Source: G963666535 sp963666535 | Lineage (GTDB): Bacteria > Bacillota > Clostridia > Oscillospirales > Oscillospiraceae | Assembly (NCBI GenBank): GCA_963666535.1 | Contig: OY762913.1 | Coordinates: 992,001-1,056,000, forward strand | Direction of reading: 5' to 3' | DNA length: 64,000 nucleotides | In this document: positions 16,399-24,566 of the stretch, in pieces | How positions within the stretch are numbered: position 1 is the stretch's first letter | How the letters are laid out: each line of letters starts with the position of its first letter | Made by a program: the position numbers and the translations under genes | The notes under the pieces: model-generated | The model's input: the letters and a program-made list of their open reading frames with translations, nothing else | What the model was told of the DNA's origin: nothing | Databases searched by the model: none

Positions 16399-17712
16399 TT
16401 ATGTCTCCCCTTCCAATTTTTCGCCGCATTCCGGGCAAAATTTAGGATTACCCTTGATCTCTACCCCGCATTTTGGGCAAGACTTGACTAAACGGGCACC
16501 GCATTCCGGGCAAAATTTCGCATTTTCACCGGGGAGCGGCCTGCCGCACTTCGGGCATGGCTGCGGCAATTTGAAACCACATGCGGAACAAGCTGTTGCG
16601 CCTTCCGGCATATCCATTCCGCAAGCCGGGCAAGGATTATACTTCAGGCCGCATTCTGGACAAAATTTTACATTTTTATGTAAGACCGCACCACAGCCGC
16701 TACACTTGATCTCGCTCTTCTTTCCATTTTCCGCGTTTGTTAAGGCATATCCACAGTCGGGACAAAAGCGTTTTTCAGCAGTTACCTTGGCATGACATTT
16801 GGGGCATTCAATCATTGCCTGACTTGCGCTCGTATCCAGAACATTTGAGATGCCGCCGAACTGCCCGCCGATGGCTCCGCCAGCAGCAACGCCCATGCCA
16901 AGTCCCAACCCTGCGCCCATCAGGCCGGATGCCGCAGAACCTTGGTTTGTCGCGGCACCCTCCAGCGTATCGAAAGATCGCTCTTGCTGATAGTTGTAGC
17001 CGATAATATTCATCTCAGCGCGCTTAGCCAGTGCAGCTTTCAGTTTGACGACCGCCGAATCATCTTCCGGTATGTTAATGTCGTTAACATAGAAGTTGAC
17101 TAGCGTGATGCCATATTCAGACATCGTTGGCTCAATCTGCTCTTTCATGTAATCCGAAAGTTCGTTCAGGTAGGCGTTAATTTCCAATACGCTGATCTTC
17201 TTACTGATTAAGTAAGTGGAGATGGTATCTTTAACCTTAGTAATGTACAGGCCACGAAAATATTTTAGAAGGGTGTCTTTGTCAAACTGCGGCAATGTGC
17301 CCACAAGCTTCAGAAGAAACCGTTTGGAATCATCAATGCGAATTCCAAATTGGCCAAAAGAGCGCACTGGCACAAAAATTCCGTATTTGGGGTCCTGAAG
17401 CTGAATGGGTGAGGCAGTTCCCCACTTGACATCTAAGGAATTGACTTTGTTAATAAACCAGACTTCGGCTGCAAACGGAGAACGCCCGCCGAATGGTAAA
17501 TTGACAATGTTGTTCAACAAGGGGATGTTGGCGGTATCAAGCGTGTGCCGACCACTCTCAAACACGTCCAATGCTTTGCCACTCTTATACAATACGGCCT
17601 CCTGGGATTCATTGACGACAAGCTGCGTCCAGGTGCCTAATTCTTCGCTGGGATACTTCCATGCAAATACATCTGGTGTTCCGTTGTACTTTACAACGTC
17701 AACAATTGCCAT
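16399..17712 (-). CDS. SPFH/Band-7 protein with five C-terminal zinc ribbons (YdjI-like)
   Basis: 437 residues. Residues 1-240 form the SPFH domain of the 'virion core protein'/YdjI type (PDVFAWKYPSEELGTWTQL, LLNNIVNLPFGGRSPF). A Gly-rich segment (GAGLGLGMGVAAGGAIGGQFGG) follows, then five CxxC...CxxCG zinc ribbons, for example CPKCHAK..FCPDCG and CSGCGAV..FCPECG. YdjI-like proteins are scaffolds that recruit stress proteins to membrane patches. The first gene of a four-gene operon with three membrane proteins. Five ribbons is more than the one or two usual in this group. ATG at 17712; no clear sigma-A promoter upstream, so an ECF sigma factor is possible. Confidence 0.88.
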   Translation of the reverse strand: MAIVDVVKYNGTPDVFAWKYPSEELGTWTQLVVNESQEAVLYKSGKALDVFESGRHTLDTANIPLLNNIVNLPFGGRSPFAAEVWFINKVNSLDVKWGTASPIQLQDPKYGIFVPVRSFGQFGIRIDDSKRFLLKLVGTLPQFDKDTLLKYFRGLYITKVKDTISTYLISKKISVLEINAYLNELSDYMKEQIEPTMSEYGITLVNFYVNDINIPEDDSAVVKLKAALAKRAEMNIIGYNYQQERSFDTLEGAATNQGSAASGLMGAGLGLGMGVAAGGAIGGQFGGISNVLDTSASQAMIECPKCHAKVTAEKRFCPDCGYALTNAENGKKSEIKCSGCGAVLHKNVKFCPECGLKYNPCPACGMDMPEGATACSACGFKLPQPCPKCGRPLPGENAKFCPECGARLVKSCPKCGVEIKGNPKFCPECGEKLEGET

Positions 17713-17895
17713 ACTTCATCACTCCATGCCCTTTAAACTTTTTTATCGTATCTAGCACTTGCTGTTTTAATAGACGCTGGCCACACACTGCATCCATTGA
17801 AATCGGTCAGTTTGGATGGTCCTTGTTTGATACTCCATGTTCTCCCAGACTTTTGGTATGGATCCATGTCCCGATGCGTGCGATGGGGGAAAAAT

Positions 17896-17920
17896 ACTCC
17901 TACCATGAAATAGTAGGAGT
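17896..17920. repeat. Intergenic inverted repeat
   Basis: ACTCCTAC / GTAGGAGT, 8-bp perfect stem with 9-nt loop, in the 510-base gap 17713-18223, which otherwise holds two longer hairpins and no gene I can support. Confidence 0.5.
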
Positions 17921-18033
17921 TAGCGCCAGCATAAGCAGCTGGTTACCATTTTCATGGGACAAGCCCTTCGTGTTGCGCTTTTGCAAAGCTAGCTTCATTC
18001 TTTATTTTACGTGAATGCGTGGATGATGTCAAT

Positions 18034-18063
18034 AGATGGATATATGAGAAAATATATCCATCT
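18034..18063. repeat. Intergenic inverted repeat
   Basis: 12-bp perfect stem AGATGGATATAT / ATATATCCATCT with a 6-nt loop. It is AT-rich and sits 15 nt from the next hairpin; it could be an operator or a second terminator. Confidence 0.5.
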
Positions 18064-18077
18064 CTGCCAATGATTTT

Positions 18078-18114
18078 ATCAGTCCACGCAAGCATAGCGC
18101 TTGCGTGGACTGAT
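18078..18114 (-). terminator. Probable terminator of the cation/proton antiporter gene
   Basis: 16-bp perfect stem (ATCAGTCCACGCAAGC and its complement) with a 5-nt loop, about 110 nt downstream of the antiporter stop; the minus strand continues with TAAAATC. Confidence 0.65.
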
Positions 18115-18223
18115 TCGATAGGGAGTTCCGCCAAGAACGCTCTGTCTTGGTACCTCCCGCATATTCCGTGGATTCAAAAAGGGAGAAATGGGAAACAGGA
18201 AGCTCAAACTCCTTGGCGCAGAG

Positions 18224-19429
18224 CTAATCCACTTCGCCCCAGTCGCTGTCCCCGCTTCTGAGTCTGCTTCTGGGATAGATAATACAGATGTTGTAAACGC
18301 TGCACAGCAGTTTGGAAAACTTTAGCACAAGGGAGCTGATCAGTGTGGTTAGCATGACGATCACAACCACCACAGGACCCAGGAAGGGGATCGCTGCCCC
18401 GGCCATTCCGGAAACAACTAAGGAAAATTCCCCCCTAGGGATCGTGATAAATCCGATGAACAGAGACATGTTGTGGTCGCATTTGTGCAGTTTTGTGATG
18501 AGGAAGCTTGAAATAAGCTTGCCGACCACCGCAAGCAGGGCGCAGTAAAGCAAAACGTCCCAATAGGCCGCGATATCGCCCAGCTTGAGCATCATGCCAA
18601 AGGAGAAGAAGAACACGCTGCCGAACAAGTCCCTGAAAACGATGGTCGTATGCTCAATGTTCTTCACATTCTCTGTGTTTGAAAAGGCCATGCCCAGAAA
18701 GAATGCACACAGACCCGCAGAAACACCAAATACTTCCCCCACGGCCGTGACCAGCAGAACCAGACCGAAGAACACCAGCAGCAGAAGCTCTGCCTTTTTA
18801 ATATTTAACAGCTTGTCCAAAAGGGGTTTCCCGGTTTTTGCAAAGACCAGAATTGCGGCACAGAAAAATAAGGATTTTCCCAGCTGAAGCAGCATGGGTC
18901 CCAATTGAAACTGGGATCCGGAGGCGAAGCCGGAGGAGACAAAGGCAAGGAAAAAGATCATGGCCAAGTCTTCAAAGACCATAATGCCCATAATAAGGTG
19001 TCCCTCAGGATTTTTGTTGACCTGCAGCTCCAACAAGCTTTTTGTAATGATGCCAGAACTGCTCATGTAAAGAGCGCCGGCAAGTACCAGACTATGAAAT
19101 AGGGTAAGGCCCAGTAGGAGACCCAGGCCAAAGCCCAAACCGAAATTAACCACAAAGTCGATCAGCCCGGCAGAGATCATCGCCTTTTTTTGCTTCAGCA
19201 GAGTATGCAATGAAAATTCCAGACCCAGAAAAAACAACAGGAAGACCACACCGATTTCACCCAAAAGGGAGATCACTTCGGTTTCATTTACCATATTGAG
19301 CGCACCCGGCCCCAGCAGGAAGCCGGCAATAATATAGAAAGGGGCGAAGAAAAGACCGGTTTTTTCGGCCACAAACGCTGACATTCCAATGGCCGCAAAG
19401 CAAATGGCCACCTGTAGGTAGATACTCAT
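18224..19429 (-). CDS. Cation:proton antiporter, CPA2 (KefB/NapA-like)
   Basis: 401 residues with 12-13 hydrophobic segments. Start at ATG 19429 after GGAGGAATTT (an earlier in-frame position lacks a ribosome site). Family features: GFLLGPGALNM early, FLLFFLGLEF, a MVFEDLAMIFFLAF helix containing the ion-binding acidic residue, and ending without a TrkA-N nucleotide domain. Such proteins exchange Na+ or K+ for H+ across the inner membrane. Monocistronic: its own hairpin at 18078-18114 and no close neighbour. Confidence 0.87.
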   Translation of the reverse strand: MSIYLQVAICFAAIGMSAFVAEKTGLFFAPFYIIAGFLLGPGALNMVNETEVISLLGEIGVVFLLFFLGLEFSLHTLLKQKKAMISAGLIDFVVNFGLGFGLGLLLGLTLFHSLVLAGALYMSSSGIITKSLLELQVNKNPEGHLIMGIMVFEDLAMIFFLAFVSSGFASGSQFQLGPMLLQLGKSLFFCAAILVFAKTGKPLLDKLLNIKKAELLLLVFFGLVLLVTAVGEVFGVSAGLCAFFLGMAFSNTENVKNIEHTTIVFRDLFGSVFFFSFGMMLKLGDIAAYWDVLLYCALLAVVGKLISSFLITKLHKCDHNMSLFIGFITIPRGEFSLVVSGMAGAAIPFLGPVVVVIVMLTTLISSLVLKFSKLLCSVYNICIIYPRSRLRSGDSDWGEVD

Positions 19430-19937
19430 AAATTCCTCCGTTCCAAAATCAGTCATTTTTCATATCGGATAAAATCGGCAAATCATTAGCGCTACTTGAT
19501 TGGAGCGGGGGCGTGAGGATGCGGATACTGAGCATGTGGATCAACCCATCACATGATTGCGGAGCGGAAAATCATACGCACATTTCAGAAAATTATGGTA
19601 TACTAGCCGCACAGTGGCTCGTACCAGGCTTATGGCATGATTTAATAACGTCCTTCGGGCGAGACCGCAAGCGATGCCAGTATACCACAACCGAAGTACG
19701 GGGAGTATACTTTAAACCATTTTTCTTTTCGCCCCTTGCGGGGCAACCGAAAAAGAAGACTATGATCCCACAGCCAACTTAGTGTGTTGGAATAAAAAAA
19801 TTTTTCTGAAAGTTATGCGCTACAGCTGCATTCCAAATGACTGAAAATGGGAAAAGCTATACGCTGCTGTTTGTGCGAAAAGAAGCAATTTCATCAATTC
19901 TGTGCCTGGAAGTACAGAGAAAAGAGGGGACATAGGC
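19430..19937. other. Intergenic stretch without a supported gene
   Basis: About 500 bases between the antiporter start and the GNAT gene. An ORF at 19513-19782 has no ribosome site or family likeness. A weak inverted repeat around AGTATAC (19679-19711) and a short GCCCC/GGGGC stem near 19735 are the only structure seen. It should carry divergent promoters for both flanking genes, but no consensus pair is evident. Confidence 0.5.
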
Positions 19938-20591
19938 ATGAGGAACCTTAAAACGAAATGTCTGCGCGTCACACCGCGCTCCGATGCGGAGCTTGAAGAT
20001 AGCATGGCCTATGAGCAGGAGGAGCATATGCGCGAAGCCTATGGAGAGATGCTGTTCCATTGCCGTGAGCACCCGCAGGATCGGCTGTGGTACACGGGCT
20101 GGAAGATTACCCTGAAAGAAACCGGCGAGGACATCGGGGGGATCGGCTTTAAGGGGCCACCCCACGAAAACGGCGAGGTGGAGCTGGGCTACGGCATAAC
20201 CGATATCTTCCAAAACAAGGGGTACGCCACGCAAGCCGCGAAAGCGATGACGGACTGGGCATTCTCCCAGGATGGCGTATACTTCGTTATGGCTGAGGCT
20301 GAGGCCGACAACGCGCCCTCCCTGCGTGTACTTGAAAAGCTGGGTTTTATGCCTGCCGGCGATGGAGAGGAAGGCCCCCGTTTCGAGCTTGAAAAGCCAG
20401 TGGCATCGTACACAAGCATGTACATCGGCATCGGGATGTGCTTGGGATTATGCTTCGGTACGGCGCTGGATAGCCTTTCCATCGGCCTGTGCCTTGGGCT
20501 GGCAATAGGAGTCGCCATTGGCGCTGCCCAGGATTCGCGGGACAAGAAAAAGCGTGCGGAACTCAAAACGAAGCGAAAGGGCGGGAAATGA
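19938..20591 (+). CDS. GNAT acetyltransferase with C-terminal glycine-zipper membrane segment
   Basis: 217 residues from ATG 19938 with AGAGGGG upstream. Residues 1-155 are a RimJ/RimL-type GNAT domain: GDIGGIGFKG strand, VELGYGI, then the acetyl-CoA loop NKGYATQAA, and a NAPSLRVLEKLGF C-terminal motif. Residues ~160-200 are two small-residue-rich hydrophobic stretches (IGIGMCLGLCFG; GLCLGLAIGVAIGAA) with GxxxG spacing, then a basic tail. Such a glycine-zipper anchor on a GNAT enzyme is unusual and would tether it to the membrane. Substrate unknown. Standalone gene. Confidence 0.82.
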   Translation: MRNLKTKCLRVTPRSDAELEDSMAYEQEEHMREAYGEMLFHCREHPQDRLWYTGWKITLKETGEDIGGIGFKGPPHENGEVELGYGITDIFQNKGYATQAAKAMTDWAFSQDGVYFVMAEAEADNAPSLRVLEKLGFMPAGDGEEGPRFELEKPVASYTSMYIGIGMCLGLCFGTALDSLSIGLCLGLAIGVAIGAAQDSRDKKKRAELKTKRKGGK

Positions 20592-20767
20592 GACGTTTTG
20601 CGGCTGCGCATTTCCGGTTGGAGGGAAAAGTGGTCAACTGCAGGCGGCGCGGCTTTGACAGAGAAAGGCGGCCTGTCAGGCCACGGATTGCACAGGGACA
20701 GCATGAAGCGGGCAGGAGCGCCGGAAAAGAACAGCGAGACTATTTTTGTGTTTTTGAGTTGTTCGTC

Positions 20768-20796
20768 TTGACAAAATTTAATTCGGCGCATATATT
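20768..20796 (+). promoter_or_regulatory. Consensus sigma-A promoter of the ars operon
   Basis: Perfect TTGACA, 17-nt spacer, TATATT, immediately followed by the palindromic operator. Confidence 0.9.
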
Positions 20797-20800
20797 AATA

Positions 20801-20824
20801 TCATATCAAATAATTTTGATATGA
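20801..20824 (+). promoter_or_regulatory. ArsR operator palindrome
   Basis: TCATATCAAA-TAAT-TTTGATATGA, a perfect 10+10 inverted repeat 5 nt after the -10, covering the transcription start and 10 nt before the arsR start codon. Typical of an ArsR/SmtB autoregulatory operator. Confidence 0.88.
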
Positions 20825-20833
20825 GGTGATGGT

Positions 20834-21148
20834 TTGGAGACGGTACATGAGGAACATGCAAAAGTGTTCAAGGCATTTTGCGATGATAAGCGTTTGCGAA
20901 TCCTTGAGTTACTGCGCGGGGGCGAAAAATGTGCTTGTGTTTTGATCGACCAGCTGGACATTGGGCAGTCGGCACTGTCCTATCATATGAAGATATTGGT
21001 CGAGTCGGGCGTGGTGGAAAGCAGGCAGGAAGGCAAATGGACGCACTATAAAATCAGTCCAAACGGCAGCTGTTACGCACTGAAGCTGTTAAAGGCACTG
21101 ACAACGCCAAATACTTTGATTGAAGAAAAAAACTGCTGCAAAAGATAA
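20834..21148 (+). CDS. arsR: ArsR/SmtB family metalloregulator
   Basis: 104 residues, winged helix. TTG start at 20834 with GAGGTGATGG upstream. The Cys-Ala-Cys in EKCACVLIDQL sits where ArsR holds its As(III)-binding CxC (ELCVCDL), and QSALSYHMKIL is the recognition helix; the tail ends NCCKR. It should repress the operon from the palindrome at 20801-20824 and release it on As(III)/Sb(III). It is followed by a weak hairpin before the permease gene, so downstream expression may be attenuated. Confidence 0.92.
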   Translation: METVHEEHAKVFKAFCDDKRLRILELLRGGEKCACVLIDQLDIGQSALSYHMKILVESGVVESRQEGKWTHYKISPNGSCYALKLLKALTTPNTLIEEKNCCKR

Positions 21149-21171
21149 AGCCATCCAAGCGGTGGCTTTTT
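21147..21171 (+). terminator. Small hairpin between arsR and permease gene
   Basis: AAAGCCATC / GGTGGCTTT with a 5-nt loop (one wobble pair) and TTTTT end; overlaps the arsR stop. Probably a partial terminator setting the arsR:permease ratio. Confidence 0.6.
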
Positions 21172-21194
21172 ACCGGCACAACACATAAATTTTT

Positions 21195-21204
21195 TTTGAT
21201 ATGA
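21195..21204 (+). promoter_or_regulatory. Second half-operator before the permease gene
   Basis: TTTGATATGA repeats exactly one arm of the ArsR operator at 20801-20824, 34 nt before the permease start, without its partner arm. It may be a weak internal ArsR site or a relic. Confidence 0.45.
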
Positions 21205-21237
21205 TTGTCCTTTATTTAAAGTGAGATATTTCGTAGT

Positions 21238-22251
21238 ATGCAAATCATGAAAGTAATTTGGGATTTTTTCCAAGGGCAAATACTGGGGATGAAATGGCTG
21301 AACAGCGCCATTGGTAGCGGCTTGTCGGCCCTGGGGCTGGATTTTGGCAGCCGCTGGGGTGGGAGCATTCAATTTTTTCTGTATGACGTTATAAAGATCG
21401 TGGTGTTGCTATGTTTTCTGATTTTCATGATCAGCTACATCCAAAGTTACTTTCCGCCGGAACGCAGCAAAAAAATACTTGGGCATTTTCATGGCGTCTG
21501 GGCCAACTGCGTTGCGGCACTTCTGGGCACGGTGACGCCATTCTGCTCCTGTTCTTCCATTCCACTGTTTATCGGATTTACATCGGCGGGGCTGCCGGTC
21601 GGCGTTACTTTCTCATTCCTGATTTCCTCTCCTATGGTGGATCTCGGCTCCCTTGTTCTCCTGATGAGTATATTCGGCGCGAAGGTAGCCGTTCTCTATG
21701 TGATAGTCGGTCTGATCATCGCTGTTATTGGCGGTACGCTGATTGAGAAGCTGCATATGGAGAAGCACGTGGAGAGTTTTATCCTGACAGCGGGCAGTGT
21801 GGATATTGAATCGCCCGATCTGACGAGAAAGGATCGTCTGATTTATGCGAAGGAGCAGATGCTCTCTACGTTCAAGAAGGTGTTCCCGTATATCCTGGTC
21901 GGCGTAGGAATTGGTGCAGTCATCCACAATTGGATTCCAGAAAGCTGGGTATCGATGGTGCTTGGCAGCAAAAACCCCTTTGGCGTGATATTGGCAACAC
22001 TTATCGGCGTTCCGATGTATGCCGATATCTTCGGAACCATTCCGATTGCGGAGGCTCTGTTTTATAAGGGCGCGAAACTCGGAACCATACTGGCCTTCAT
22101 GATGGCCGTTACCACGCTGTCCTTGCCGTCTATGATCATGCTCCGCAAAGCGGTAAAACCCAAATTGCTCGCGCTATTCATTGCCATATGTACCATAGGA
22201 ATCACCATTGTCGGTTATCTGTTCAATGCTTTTCAGGCGCTAATCGTATAG
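21238..22251 (+). CDS. COG0701 permease (ArsP-like)
   Basis: 337 residues with about ten hydrophobic segments. The motif TPFCSCSSIPLFIGF (residues ~100-114) is the signature of the COG0701/DUF318 permeases, which include ArsP, an exporter of trivalent organoarsenicals; a second conserved block is MYADIFGTIPI. ATG at 21238 (21247 possible); the ribosome site is weak (AAAGTGAG). Located between arsR and two thiol/Fe-S proteins, it is the only intact efflux candidate now that acr3 is broken. Substrate could be inorganic or methylated arsenic; motif alone does not decide. Confidence 0.88.
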   Translation: MQIMKVIWDFFQGQILGMKWLNSAIGSGLSALGLDFGSRWGGSIQFFLYDVIKIVVLLCFLIFMISYIQSYFPPERSKKILGHFHGVWANCVAALLGTVTPFCSCSSIPLFIGFTSAGLPVGVTFSFLISSPMVDLGSLVLLMSIFGAKVAVLYVIVGLIIAVIGGTLIEKLHMEKHVESFILTAGSVDIESPDLTRKDRLIYAKEQMLSTFKKVFPYILVGVGIGAVIHNWIPESWVSMVLGSKNPFGVILATLIGVPMYADIFGTIPIAEALFYKGAKLGTILAFMMAVTTLSLPSMIMLRKAVKPKLLALFIAICTIGITIVGYLFNAFQALIV

Positions 22252-22261
22252 GCGGGAAGAA

Positions 22262-22948
22262 ATGATGGCGAAAACCTGGTATCCCGTGATCAATTATTTG
22301 ACTTGTGCAGACTGCGGTACTTGTATTGTAAAATGCCCACATGGGGTTTACGACGCAACAAAAGCACCCTCGCCCATTGTCCAAAATGCAGAAGCCTGCA
22401 TCGACCATTGCCACGGATGCGGCAACCGCTGCCCCGTTGGCGCTATCACTTATGTCGGTGACGACACGGGCTGGACGCCGCCAAACGGCAGCGTTGAGGC
22501 CAAAGAAGCCAGCTGCTGCTGCGGATGCGAGGAGACCGTTGAACATAAAGTGCGGGTGGAATACCTGTATTTGGATCTGCACACCTGCGACCGCTGCATC
22601 GGAACCGACCATGTGCTTGACGAGGTAATGATGACCATTACCCCCGCTTTGCGGATTGCGGGATTTGAGGTGGAGTATCGTAAAATTGAGATGGAAACGG
22701 AAGAGCTTGCTGAGCGGCACCGGTTCCTTTCCTCACCGACGATCCGCGTGAACGGTCGGGATATCTGCCAATCAGTCGCCGAAAACAGCTGTGGCTGCTG
22801 CAGCGAAATCAGCGGATCCAATGTGGACTGTCGTGTATTTGAGTATCACGGGGAACGCTATGAGGTGCCGCCCAAAGAAATGCTTGCCGCCGCCATTTTG
22901 CAGACGGTGGCTCTTCCTGCGGCGGGTATACGCTGCCGGACAATCTGA
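22262..22948 (+). CDS. Ferredoxin fused to DUF2703 domain
   Basis: 228 residues. The N-terminal ~70 carry two 4Fe-4S sets (CADCGTCIVKCPHGVY and CHGCGNRCPVGAI), then a CCCGC stretch. The second half (~95-200) is DUF2703: YLYLDLHTCDRC and LSSPTIRVNGRDI, a thioredoxin-like fold seen in arsenic and mercury operons. Eleven bases after the permease stop. A redox partner for As handling or thiol transfer is inferred. Start ATG 22262 (ATG ATG; either may be used). Confidence 0.85.
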   Translation: MMAKTWYPVINYLTCADCGTCIVKCPHGVYDATKAPSPIVQNAEACIDHCHGCGNRCPVGAITYVGDDTGWTPPNGSVEAKEASCCCGCEETVEHKVRVEYLYLDLHTCDRCIGTDHVLDEVMMTITPALRIAGFEVEYRKIEMETEELAERHRFLSSPTIRVNGRDICQSVAENSCGCCSEISGSNVDCRVFEYHGERYEVPPKEMLAAAILQTVALPAAGIRCRTI

Positions 22949-23041
22949 AAACATTTTATGGGGGGAAAAACAGTAAGTCGTCCTGCTCCTGCGGAGGCTG
23001 CTGTTGATCAAGATCAAGATCGAATAAAGGAGAATACGAAT

Positions 23042-23389
23042 ATGTCATTGTTAAACTTTGGAAAGAAAAAGGAAGCAAGCGCAGGCTGCTGTGGCGGCAG
23101 CTGTGACGAGGAGAGCATGAAAAAGGCAGAGAACGCAACAACCGGGGGCGCGAGCGTTAAAGTGCTGGGAAGCGGCTGCGCCAAATGCAACCAGTTGGAA
23201 GCGGCAACGAAAGCGGCGCTTGAGCAGCTTGGCATGGATGGGGCAATTGACCATGTGACCGATTTTACACAAATTGCGGCATACGGCGTGATGTCTACCC
23301 CGGCACTGGTGGTGGACGGTAAAGTGGTGTCCTACGGAAAAGTACTTAAAACCGATGAGGTTATGAAAATTCTGCAAAAGATCAGATAG
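23042..23389 (+). CDS. Small thioredoxin-like CxxC protein
   Basis: 115 residues. ATG 23042 with AAAGGAG upstream. The N-terminus has a CCGGSC cluster; from residue ~38 on there is a redox-active thioredoxin fold of the MTH895/TM0996 type: VKVLGSGCAKCNQLE, then cis-Pro segment MSTPALVVDGKVV. Such proteins commonly accompany COG0701 permeases and arsenite genes. Likely reduces or carries a thiol-bound metalloid. Part of the arsR operon. Confidence 0.88.
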   Translation: MSLLNFGKKKEASAGCCGGSCDEESMKKAENATTGGASVKVLGSGCAKCNQLEAATKAALEQLGMDGAIDHVTDFTQIAAYGVMSTPALVVDGKVVSYGKVLKTDEVMKILQKIR

Positions 23390-23410
23390 TGCCGTTGGAG
23401 GAGCCCCGTT

Positions 23411-23623
23411 ATGTAAAAGGACAGAAACACAGAAATCGGCTTTTTTGAAAAGTACCTGACGCTGTGGGTGGTTCTGTGTATGACCGCCGGAGTGCTGATC
23501 CGAAAGGTTCTGTCGGGATTGTATAAGGCCGCGGTGTTCGCCTGGAGCCACCTGACAAAGGATACTGTCGTCTACACGGTGGTTCAGATTGCAACAAATG
23601 CTGTTCCATGTCAGAATAGCTGA
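23411..23623 (+). pseudogene. acr3 arsenite exporter remnant
   Basis: After a ribosome site (GGAGGAG) an ATG is followed at once by TAA, then the frame continues with KDRNTEIGFFEKYLTLW and VVLCMTAGVLI, the N-terminus of Acr3 arsenite exporters (GFFEKYLTLW is near-diagnostic). Homology ends after about 30 codons; the rest of the 10-helix protein is gone, and 40 unrelated codons run to TGA at 23621. So a premature stop and a large deletion have removed the main As(III) pump. Confidence 0.72.
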
Positions 23624-23646
23624 CAGCGTGAAAGGATGGTTTCCAT

Positions 23647-23949
23647 ATGAGTAAACCAAAGGTGGCTTTTATCTGCGTACACAACTCCTGCAGAAGCCAG
23701 ATAGCCGAAGCGCCTGGGAATTATCTTGCTGCTGATGTGTTTGAAAGCTATTCCGCAGGAACGGAATTGAAGGATTGCATCAACCCGGATGCGGTTCGCC
23801 TGATCAAGCAGCTTTACGGCATTGATATGGAGCAAACGCCGCGAGGATTGGGAGATCCCCGACCAAAAGAAAATTGCGTATTTGGCAAGGGCATTAAAAT
23901 AGGGCCATTGCGCTTCAGTCTGGCGGGTTCATGGAAACGATATGCCTGA
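23647..23949 (+). pseudogene. arsC arsenate reductase, internally deleted
   Basis: ATG 23647 begins an intact low-molecular-weight-phosphatase-type ArsC start: KVAFICVHNSCRSQIAEA with the CX5R loop (CVHNSCR), then SYSAGTE and LIKQLYGIDMEQT. At about codon 60 the expected middle (the YPCK region with the second catalytic Cys) is missing. The sequence jumps to a piece that in the next frame reads REDWEIPDQKK, like the family CREDWGLDDP segment. In the annotated frame the end is unrelated. Deletion plus frameshift predict an inactive product. Confidence 0.78.
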
Positions 23950-23959
23950 TTTATAAAGC

Positions 23960-23997
23960 AAAAGGACGCAAGCATGGTATTGTGCCTGCGTCCTTTT
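23960..23997 (+). terminator. Terminator of the ars operon
   Basis: 11-bp stem AAAAGGACGCA / TGCGTCCTTTT, 16-nt loop, ending in T4; directly after the arsC remnant. Confidence 0.8.
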
Positions 23998-24088
23998 ATG
24001 GTGTGAGTATTTTTGCAACAGCGCGCAAAATCAGGAAAGGAAATCACAAGTAGTTGTAACCCCCAAAAACCAAATAAAGTCATAAAAT

Positions 24089-24120
24089 ACGAGGTGCGTT
24101 CTTTGAAGAACGCACCTCGT
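24089..24120 (-). terminator. Terminator of the zinc-ribbon gene
   Basis: 15-bp perfect stem ACGAGGTGCGTTCTT / AAGAACGCACCTCGT; minus strand continues TATTTTATG. 15 nt after the stop of the gene at 24135. Confidence 0.85.
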
Positions 24121-24134
24121 TAAAGCTCACTTTA

Positions 24135-24407
24135 TTACTTTCTGAAGCAATCGCTGCAATACACAGGGCGATCGTTGCGGGGCTCGAAAGGAACTTTGCA
24201 GGGTTTTCCGCACTCAGCGCATACCGCGTCGTACATCTGGCGGGCGCCAGATCCACCGCGGGAGCTGTCCTTGCGAGCGTTGCGGCAGGACTTGCAGCGC
24301 TGGGGCTCATTAGTAAAACCTTTTTCCGCATAAAACTCCTGCTCGCTAGCAGTGAAAGTGAATTCTTGTCCGCAATCTTTGCAGACCAGTGTCTTGTCGT
24401 TGTACAT
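24135..24407 (-). CDS. Small CxxC zinc-ribbon protein
   Basis: 90 residues with four CxxC pairs: CKDCGQEFTFTASEQEFYAEKG..CKSC in the N-terminal half and CAECG..CSDC at the C-terminus. The first half is the zinc-binding 'probable zinc ribbon' domain common in Clostridia and Chloroflexi, with no assigned role; a linker rich in Gly/Ser/Arg follows. ATG at 24407 with AAAGAGGT upstream. Cytoplasmic, possibly nucleic-acid binding; unproven. Confidence 0.82.
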   Translation of the reverse strand: MYNDKTLVCKDCGQEFTFTASEQEFYAEKGFTNEPQRCKSCRNARKDSSRGGSGARQMYDAVCAECGKPCKVPFEPRNDRPVYCSDCFRK

Positions 24408-24566
24408 GAAATACCTCTTTTAATCAGCTGCACCTTGTGTGGTGTGCTCTTTTATGTTACAGCCATATGACCACAAAGTCAATAAGAATATTTGAAAAAA
24501 TAAAATTACCATGAAAATTCCAAGTGTGCTTTAGATAAAAGCGGGGTAATTCAACTGATAGAAGAA

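Noticed and set aside
19513..19782. 89-residue ORF before the GNAT gene
   Set aside because: No ribosome site, no family likeness.
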